DNA from: Candidatus Heimdallarchaeota archaeon
GTDB taxonomy: Archaea > Asgardarchaeota > Heimdallarchaeia > Heimdallarchaeales > Kariarchaeaceae
Assembly (NCBI GenBank): GCA_021399405.1
Contig: JAAFKL010000116.1
Location: forward strand, 1 to 10,438
Length of the DNA stretch: 10,438 nt
Direction of reading: 5' to 3'
The notes beneath the pieces were generated by a model. The model worked only from the letters and a program-made list of their open reading frames with translations, was not told the origin of the DNA and did not search any database. The position numbers were made by a program, and so were the translations under genes. Position 1 is the stretch's first letter, and each line of letters opens with the position of its first letter. Shown here one piece after another: positions 5,302-10,438 of this stretch.

Positions 5302-8300
5302 TTAGAGCTGAATCTCTCTATCTCTATTATATTTTTTGTACCATTCGAGCAGTAGTAAAGGTATGAAAGCAGCAGTAATTGTTAGTATGAGATCAAAAAA
5401 TCCTAGACGAATAAGCTCTACCTGTATCCCAGCAGAGCTGAATGCTTCTTGATAAGGTGTGATATACATAAGAGCAAAATGCATTATCATACCTACAAAT
5501 ACAAGTGTCCAAACAAGGAAATTACTATTGTTCAAGGATCCATCTACCGTGCTAACATTAATTCTGCGAATACTTAATACAAGCAATGATTCAGAGATAT
5601 AAATCATTGTTAACATAATAGTTCTTGCTTTAGCGTGTGCAAGATTTTCTGGGAGCAATAACTCTTCTGGATCAGTAGTTCCTGTTGGTAAAGTAGTTAG
5701 GGATTTCCATATCCCTCCTTCATTGAATGAATTTGTGGGAAGGTCCCCGTTATAATACAAGAAATACATACTAAGGAGCATCGTGGCAAATGAAATTGCA
5801 TAAATAGTTAAACCTACAATCAATCGTTTTGATAACAAAGCATCATTATCCCGAGGCTTTAGTTGCATAATATCCTTATCAGGTGGTCCAAAAATAATTG
5901 CCAACACTGGTATGGCGTGTATAATACTAAATATATAGACTCTCTGCCAATTATTTAATATTTGAAAATCAATAATGAAACTAGTTGAGAAATAGACAAT
6001 CGCTTCGGCGAAATTTACAGCAATGTAAAAGAATATCAACATTCGAATTTTCTCATATAGATTTCTACCTTCCTCCACACCACCAACTAATGAGACATAT
6101 GAATCATCAGTAATTATAATATCTGCTGCTTCTTTTGCCACTTCAGTCCCCGTAATTCCCATGGCAACTCCCGCATCACTTTTGGATATCGCAAGCGCAT
6201 CATTTACCCCATCACCTGTCATTGCAACTACATCACCTCGTTGCTGATAGCGGGATACAATTATCTCTTTATGCTGAGGAGAAACACGAGCGAATACTGA
6301 GACTTTGAAAAATTCCTCATCGGGGAGATCTTCTGCTTCTCTTCCTTCAATTACTATTTCATCGGGATCTAGAATACCTACTTGTCTCGCAATAGTTGCT
6401 GCAGTTGTTGGAGCATCCCCAGTTATCATTATAGGAAAAATTCCTGCTTTGTCCAACTCATTTACTGCACGCAAAACACCTGGTCTTGGAGGGTCATAAA
6501 TGATGGTAAATCCGTTGTAGATGAGATCACTTTCAACCATTTCTCTTTCTCCTTCTAAATCCACCATTTTTGGTAAGTCATTAATTGCTTTATAAGCAAG
6601 AGAAATAACCCTATATCCACTATTTGCAAATCCATCAACGCGATTCTGAATATTTTCCTTCTCTTTTTTGGTTAACTTTCTCTTATTGAACTCATTTCCA
6701 ATATAATTGCATCGTGGAAGTAAAACTTCAGTGGCACCTTTTGTTAAAACCATATAGTCGTTTTCTAATGTGTCCTTGAATAGGCCACTCATCCGTTTTA
6801 CAGTTGAATCAAAGGGATACGTCCTTTCTTTCACATATCGTTCTCTTATCGTATCGACGTTTAGACCATTTGTCATTGCTAAAACTAATAACGCACCGTC
6901 TGTAGGATTGCCAATAATCTCCCATTCCCTATCCTTTCTCTCCCTTTCGTCTGTTAATGGTACAATGGAAGCTTCATTATTTAATATTGCACCAGCCAAT
7001 AGTAAATCCAAAGAACTATTGGACTCAATTATATCTATATCCTCATGATCTTCTACTTGACTATCAAGGACAGTATCAACCTCTTCTTCTGGGATTAGAC
7101 ACAAAGCATTTCGATAATTATTCCTAAGTGTAACGAAGAAATAGTTCTCAGTATCATATAGTAACTTGACTGTCATCCTTGACGTTGTCATAGTTCCAGT
7201 TTTATCACTACACAATACAGAACATCGTCCCAATGTTTCAACAACAGATAATTCCTTTATCACAACTTTGTTTTTTGCCATATTCAGCACTCCAGTTATA
7301 AGAATAACTGTTGTAAGTAATGGAATATTAATTGGTAGAACGGCCATAGCATTGATAATGGCCTGAGAAATATCGAATGCAAATTGTTCTGAAGTAAATG
7401 GCTCATCAGACGTAATTCTATCATAAGAGACAAATGAAATTAGAATTAATAGGAAGACTACCATAATAATGCCTAACCATTTTCCTAGTGCATTGACTCT
7501 TTTTCGGAGGGGTATTTCAATATCAATATTCGACATGGCTGATGCGATTTTTCCTAATTCAGTATCATTACCTGTTCTAACAATTATTGCTCTTGCAGAC
7601 CCAGTTTGAATGAATGTCCCAAGATATAACATGTTCTTGTGTTCTCCAATGGGGGAGTCATCCTCAATTGCATCAGTACCATCTCGCATTTTATCTGCTG
7701 GTAAACTTTCTCCTGTGAGAGATGCTTCATTAACTGTCAAGTTACTAGATTTGATAATCCGAGCATCTGCAGGGATCCTATCACCTAAGGAAAGATCAAT
7801 TATATCCCCTGGTACCAGTTCTCGAGCAATAATTTCCCTTTTTTTACCATTTCGAATCACCGTTGCACGCGGAGGCGATAGTTGTTGCAAAGCTTCAATC
7901 TTTTTCTGTGCTCTGAATTGCTGAAAAATTGCGAGCATCATGTTAAATGCAATAAGGACCAACCAAAAAGCAACTTTGGACCTAATTTCAGGGACTTGGA
8001 TCGACAATAATAACATAATCCCAGTCATAATGAGATAGATAACAATTAAAGTATCAAACAAGGGTGCAAGGTATAGTTTCCATACACTTTGCTTAGGTGT
8101 AATTATTTCATTTAAGCCTACACTCTGACTTCTCAACTTCACTTCTTTTTCTTTTAATCCCTTCTCAACATTAGTTTTCAGCTGCTTAGCAACTTTGTTA
8201 ATGGTGAGCTCGTAGCCTTTACTCATGTAAAAATCGTTTGTTGGTGTTGGTGATTTTAAGGAAACCATTATCTGTAAACTATGATCGAAATCATAGATTA

Positions 8301-8325
8301 TTATTATTTGCGTGGTTGTTTCCAT
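5302..8325 (-). CDS. P-type cation ATPase (P2-like) with atypical transport-site residues
   Basis: This ten-span membrane pump is phosphorylated by ATP on D374 (CSDKTGTMT). The A-domain TGES is at 204-207. The N-domain has KGA at 529-531; the P-domain has DPPRPG (611-616), ITGD (634-637) and TGDGVND (703-709). Predicted spans are M1 about 88-110, M2 118-135, M3 282-300, M4 318-347, M5 760-785, M6 793-813, and four more in 835-995. This layout fits the P2 group (SERCA/PMR1-like). Where SERCA has PEGLP in M4 this protein has PINIP (331-335), and the M6 N-x-x-T-D-G-x-P becomes FSIIHAIP; only the M5 N771 and E774 are kept. The transported ion is therefore unknown. The start is uncertain: M1 (8325), M20 (8268) and M34 (8226) are all possible, and homology normally begins near the M34 segment. 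A methyltransferase gene ends 69 bases upstream on the same strand. Confidence 0.93.
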   Translation of the reverse strand: METTTQIIIIYDFDHSLQIMVSLKSPTPTNDFYMSKGYELTINKVAKQLKTNVEKGLKEKEVKLRSQSVGLNEIITPKQSVWKLYLAPLFDTLIVIYLIMTGIMLLLSIQVPEIRSKVAFWLVLIAFNMMLAIFQQFRAQKKIEALQQLSPPRATVIRNGKKREIIARELVPGDIIDLSLGDRIPADARIIKSSNLTVNEASLTGESLPADKMRDGTDAIEDDSPIGEHKNMLYLGTFIQTGSARAIIVRTGNDTELGKIASAMSNIDIEIPLRKRVNALGKWLGIIMVVFLLILISFVSYDRITSDEPFTSEQFAFDISQAIINAMAVLPINIPLLTTVILITGVLNMAKNKVVIKELSVVETLGRCSVLCSDKTGTMTTSRMTVKLLYDTENYFFVTLRNNYRNALCLIPEEEVDTVLDSQVEDHEDIDIIESNSSLDLLLAGAILNNEASIVPLTDERERKDREWEIIGNPTDGALLVLAMTNGLNVDTIRERYVKERTYPFDSTVKRMSGLFKDTLENDYMVLTKGATEVLLPRCNYIGNEFNKRKLTKKEKENIQNRVDGFANSGYRVISLAYKAINDLPKMVDLEGEREMVESDLIYNGFTIIYDPPRPGVLRAVNELDKAGIFPIMITGDAPTTAATIARQVGILDPDEIVIEGREAEDLPDEEFFKVSVFARVSPQHKEIIVSRYQQRGDVVAMTGDGVNDALAISKSDAGVAMGITGTEVAKEAADIIITDDSYVSLVGGVEEGRNLYEKIRMLIFFYIAVNFAEAIVYFSTSFIIDFQILNNWQRVYIFSIIHAIPVLAIIFGPPDKDIMQLKPRDNDALLSKRLIVGLTIYAISFATMLLSMYFLYYNGDLPTNSFNEGGIWKSLTTLPTGTTDPEELLLPENLAHAKARTIMLTMIYISESLLVLSIRRINVSTVDGSLNNSNFLVWTLVFVGMIMHFALMYITPYQEAFSSAGIQVELIRLGFFDLILTITAAFIPLLLLEWYKKYNRDREIQL
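8279..8296 (-). repeat. Perfect inverted repeat at the 5' end of the ATPase gene
   Basis: CTATGAT TTCG ATCATAG on the minus strand has two 7-base arms around a 4-base centre. If translation starts at M20 (8268), the repeat ends 10 bases before the start codon, between an A/T-rich TATA candidate (8295-8310) and the predicted transcript start, which is where a repressor operator could sit. If M1 (8325) is used, it is simply codons 11-16 or so. It could also fold as an RNA hairpin with a UUCG loop. Confidence 0.4.
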
Positions 8326-8394
8326 ATCTGACTGTTTTCGACCTTTAGGTTTACTGAAATCCGAAACATTACTTCTACCTCTCTTCTCAACAAA

Positions 8395-8895
8395 TTATTT
8401 CTTTGTTGCAAATAAAAGATAAGTGGGTTTTTTTGACCATCTCATTTTATAAGTTGAGAATCCGATTTTGTTTATTAATTGTTTTAACTCACGAGGTCTA
8501 TAAAAACTCGATTTCATGCGAAAAAACTGTTCCATTTTTTTAATATAATGACCATATCTATGATCTGGATGTATTTCCCCGATAACTAATTTTCCTCTAT
8601 TTTTAAGTACTCGATATAATTCTTTTAAGCAATTATAATGATTCTGCCAGTGATGGAGGGAATCGTAGACAATAATAACATCAAAATAATTATCTGGGAA
8701 GGGTATGTTATCGGCATAACCTTGAATAATTTTCAATGATGGATGATTTTTCTTAGCTTGATTTAACATTGGAATTGAGGGATCTAAAATCCAAGTTTCA
8801 TTGACGTATGGGATAAAATATTGTGCAAACCTACCAGTTCCTCCACCAGGTTCTAATAATCGATGGGTATTTTGTAATTGTAATTCTTTTAACAA
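8395..8895 (-). CDS. Class I SAM-dependent methyltransferase (Methyltransf_11 type)
   Basis: This is a soluble Rossmann-fold methyltransferase. Numbering from the TTG at 8895, motif I is LLEPGGGTGRF (13-23), with EPGGGTG binding SAM. The acidic residue after strand 2 is in ILDPS (D38), the motif before strand 4 is ADNIPFPDNYFDVI (61-74) with YDSLHHW, and the strand-5 region is KELYRVLKNRGKLVIGEI. The substrate cannot be deduced; the family includes UbiE/COQ5-like and many uncharacterised enzymes. The conserved N-terminal helix of the family (YFDLLAPLYDRII) is encoded in the same frame upstream, at about 8917-8955, before the first canonical start. The true protein is therefore probably longer, or the gene is damaged at its start. 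It lies 69 bases upstream of the ATPase gene on the same strand, so the two may share a transcript. Confidence 0.85.
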   Translation of the reverse strand: MLKELQLQNTHRLLEPGGGTGRFAQYFIPYVNETWILDPSIPMLNQAKKNHPSLKIIQGYADNIPFPDNYFDVIIVYDSLHHWQNHYNCLKELYRVLKNRGKLVIGEIHPDHRYGHYIKKMEQFFRMKSSFYRPRELKQLINKIGFSTYKMRWSKKPTYLLFATKK

Positions 8896-8964
8896 ATTCT
8901 TAGGTCGCCGTGTTCCAATTATGCGATCATATAGGGGGGCAAGAAGATCAAAATATGATTACAC
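8896..8964 (-). other. In-frame N-terminal coding extension of the methyltransferase, with stop codon after GTG
   Basis: Read on the minus strand, the frame upstream of the TTG at 8895 encodes SYFDLLAPLYDRIIGTRRPK (8899-8958), a good match to the N-terminus of this methyltransferase class. It contains no ATG, GTG or TTG. The codon just before it is TAA (8959-8961), and before that is GTG (8962-8964), which falls where a TATA box at 8986-8993 would place the transcript start. Either initiation uses a non-standard codon, or the gene has acquired a stop at codon 2, or there is a sequence error. Confidence 0.6.
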
Positions 8965-8985
8965 GTGAAAAAAATGTTTTGAATT

Positions 8986-8993
8986 AAATATAA
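8986..8993 (-). promoter_or_regulatory. TATA box of the methyltransferase gene
   Basis: On the minus strand the sequence is CACTTATATTTAATTC, a good archaeal TATA match. Its centre is about 25 bases before the GTG at 8964, predicting leaderless transcription from that GTG. This placement supports translation of the N-terminal extension and makes the TAA directly behind the GTG odd. Confidence 0.45.
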
Positions 8994-9102
8994 GTGTAAA
9001 TTTATTCTATTATGTATGAATGGGGGATTTATTGAATTAAGTTTGTAGTGTAATATTGCCGTCATTAATTATTAATTGAAAATAACAAAATTTGGTCTTT
9101 CC

Positions 9103-9110
9103 TTAATACT
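9103..9110 (+). promoter_or_regulatory. Candidate TATA box of the GNAT gene
   Basis: TTAATACT lies about 33 bases before the ATG at 9140, which would give a leader of roughly 8 bases. The divergent gap (8965-9139) is A/T-rich, so chance matches are common. It also contains a 13-base palindrome, ATTAATTATTAAT, at 9064-9076. Confidence 0.28.
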
Positions 9111-9139
9111 TATTTTGATGTCAATTATACTTGTGTTAA

Positions 9140-10054
9140 ATGACTTATAAAATATTGAAATACGACCCAAAATTAATTGAAAATCAAGTTGATTTAATTT
9201 GGGAGTCTACTGATAGCTGGAAATATCCATATCAAACATCCTATGATTCAATTAAACAAGCATACTCAGCGGAGAGTTTCGATCCGACGACAAGATTCTA
9301 TGCTTTGGAAGGAGATCAATTAATAGGGTACGTAACATCAGCAGTTGTAAAAGATACTGAGAAAGGAGATTATGGGACATTAAGATTTCCCCTGGTAAAA
9401 AATAATGATGAAAATATAGTTTCTGATCTATTAGGGGAAGTTGAACAGAGATTTCTTGAATTGGGTATTAGTCGAATAAGAGCTCCTGCTGGCGAAGGTA
9501 TGGGTAACACAGTCCAAATTGCAGAGAAATTTGGATTTAAACAAACAAAGACTATTCTCAAAAGATCGAAAGTCAATTTGAACGATTTAAAAATCTCAGG
9601 TAATTTTGATCATGTAAGTGACTACAATGATACTAATGCAGAAAAAGTGAAAGAAATTTTCATGAAGAAAATGGGCATGCCGGAAAAACAAGGCGAAGGT
9701 TTCTTTCAATGGGCATTGACAAATAAAGAAAGAAAAGAGTCCAGTGATGGAAATATGACTAGTTGGAAAGTCACAAAAGATAACGATGATTTAACTGGAT
9801 ATAGTTATCTTCATCGATCTGATCACAATCCAGAACTTGGGCAATTCGCGCCTATATGGTCAAGTCCAGATGCTGATCCAGTAGCGATTCATGATGGTAT
9901 ATTATCTGCGCATGTTGATGCACTTGGACCTCACGGGATGAAAACAATGCAAACCTTTCTTATCACGCCTGTTTTTCACTTAGAAAAATTTTATGGGAAA
10001 TTTGGATTCAATTTTGAAAATACATATTCATACGAAAAAGATTTATCAGCTTGA
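9140..10054 (+). CDS. GNAT-like N-acetyltransferase with two tandem domains
   Basis: The 304-residue protein looks like two GNAT folds in tandem. In the first half, FYALEGDQLIGYVTSAVV (53-70) is the strand 2-3 hairpin, RFPLVKNNDENIVSDLLGEVEQRFLELG (82-109) the acetyl-CoA loop and helix region, and AEKFGFKQTKTILKRS (128-143) the usual GFK ending of the domain. The second half repeats the pattern with TGYSYLHR (219-226), a stretch around HDGILSAHVDALGPHG (251-266), and EKFYGKFGFNFENTYSYEK (282-300), again with the Y-x-K-F-G-F ending. The canonical R/Q-x-x-G-x-G/A CoA loop is not clear in either half, so one or both domains may bind CoA poorly. The acceptor is unknown. ATG 9140 is the first start in frame and fits the upstream TATA-like box. 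It is transcribed away from the methyltransferase. Confidence 0.82.
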   Translation: MTYKILKYDPKLIENQVDLIWESTDSWKYPYQTSYDSIKQAYSAESFDPTTRFYALEGDQLIGYVTSAVVKDTEKGDYGTLRFPLVKNNDENIVSDLLGEVEQRFLELGISRIRAPAGEGMGNTVQIAEKFGFKQTKTILKRSKVNLNDLKISGNFDHVSDYNDTNAEKVKEIFMKKMGMPEKQGEGFFQWALTNKERKESSDGNMTSWKVTKDNDDLTGYSYLHRSDHNPELGQFAPIWSSPDADPVAIHDGILSAHVDALGPHGMKTMQTFLITPVFHLEKFYGKFGFNFENTYSYEKDLSA

Positions 10055-10121
10055 TATGAGATAATAGCAACTTTTGGAGCTGATAATATTGACATCTCAG
10101 AAATTAGAAAATTAATATAAA

Positions 10122-10436
10122 TCAGATATAGTGTTCAAGATCAATTGGATAGACTAAAGCACGTCCGCATATACAATATTTGTCCTCTAACCTTGCAGTC
10201 TGATAGCAACAAAGCTTTACAACTTTTAGCAATATTTCAGAGTACATGTGCTCACCATCTAGTACTTTTCGGTGTAATGGGCCTGGTGAGTATTGAGAAT
10301 GATCTCTGACTTGAATTACTGGAACAGTGGTAAGGGGTCTGGTAAATTCTTTCCGGATGTAAAAGGATAAAATAATAAAAAAATAGCCCCAGAAAATAAA
10401 CCATAAGCCAGCGTAAAAAATTAATGAAACAAGAGC
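10122..10436 (-). CDS. C-terminal part of a membrane protein with a cysteine-rich tail, cut by window edge
   Basis: The minus-strand frame is open from the right edge to the TGA at 10122-10124, giving 104 residues without a start in view. The first about 26 residues are strongly hydrophobic (ALVSLIFYAGLWFIFWGYFF and on), one long or two short membrane spans. A polar tail of about 75 residues follows, with RDHSQYSPGPLHRKVLDGEH, then four cysteines in LCCYQTARLEDKYCICGRAL (C76, C77, C88, C90). The CC-x10-C-x-C spacing, with CGRAL after it, suggests a small metal-binding knuckle on the cytosolic side, but I do not recognise the family. The other two minus-strand frames have stops. The gene converges with the GNAT gene across a 67-base gap. 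Support comes from the long open frame with coherent hydrophobic and cysteine pattern. Confidence 0.66.
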   Translation of the reverse strand, partial: ALVSLIFYAGLWFIFWGYFFIILSFYIRKEFTRPLTTVPVIQVRDHSQYSPGPLHRKVLDGEHMYSEILLKVVKLCCYQTARLEDKYCICGRALVYPIDLEHYI

Positions 10437-10438
10437 AA

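Noticed and set aside
6305..7924. Several plus-strand open frames (6305-6499, 6770-7048, 7166-7366, 7610-7924)
   Set aside because: All are antisense to the ATPase, which shows every catalytic motif in the minus frame.
8932..8940. Run of six C/G bases in the methyltransferase N-terminal extension, possible frameshift site
   Set aside because: The frame reads through the run with a coherent family-like sequence (LAPLYDRII), so no frameshift is needed there.
9064..9076. ATTAATTATTAAT palindrome in the divergent gap
   Set aside because: It consists only of A and T in very AT-rich DNA, so chance occurrence is likely; it is mentioned only as context for the GNAT promoter.
9370..9576. 68-residue open frame on the minus strand
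   Set aside because: It is antisense to the first GNAT domain.
1..10438. CRISPR array, tRNA, rRNA or defence-island system
   Set aside because: No regularly spaced repeats, cloverleaf or rRNA-like sequence was seen, and apart from TnpB no gene belongs to a known defence family.

Overview
The window is AT-rich and reads as archaeal. It carries a RadA/Rad51-type recombinase with an N-terminal helix-hairpin-helix domain, a beta-CASP ribonuclease of the RNA-processing type, the tail of an archaeal-looking Sir2 protein, and an IS200/IS605-type TnpB. Several genes have a TATA-like box about 25-35 bases before the start and no Shine-Dalgarno sequence, as expected for leaderless archaeal transcription. 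The Rad51-like Walker A motif (FRTGK) in RadA hints at an Asgard-type archaeon, but the lineage is a guess.

Left part (1-2757): the 3' portion of a tnpB gene, cut by the window edge, ends about 20 bases before a 3' fragment of a sir2-family deacylase gene. The fragment begins exactly where the protein's FGE-MMP segment should continue, so the insertion element appears to have split sir2. Next come radA (+) and a thioredoxin-fold redoxin gene (-), convergent, with stop codons overlapping in a TTAATTAA sequence.

Middle (2758-5301): a 693-residue metallo-beta-lactamase/beta-CASP protein with an unrecognised N-terminal region of about 285 residues. A 57-codon minus-strand gene for a single-span membrane protein follows, with a good TATA box.

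Right part (5302-10438): on the minus strand, a large P-type ATPase with all catalytic motifs but an unusual ion-binding site. Upstream of it on the same strand is a class I SAM methyltransferase whose conserved N-terminus lies upstream of any usable start codon. Divergent from that pair is a two-domain GNAT acetyltransferase (+). At the right edge is the 3' end of a minus-strand membrane protein with a cysteine-rich tail, truncated by the window.

The genes do not form one obvious pathway. This looks like ordinary chromosomal DNA with one mobile-element insertion. The most notable points are the split sir2, the ATPase with replaced transport-site residues, the adjacent single-span micropeptide, the beta-CASP protein with a new N-terminal region, and the methyltransferase with an in-frame stop right after the predicted start. 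No CRISPR array, tRNA or rRNA was recognised, and no gap between genes exceeds 300 bases.
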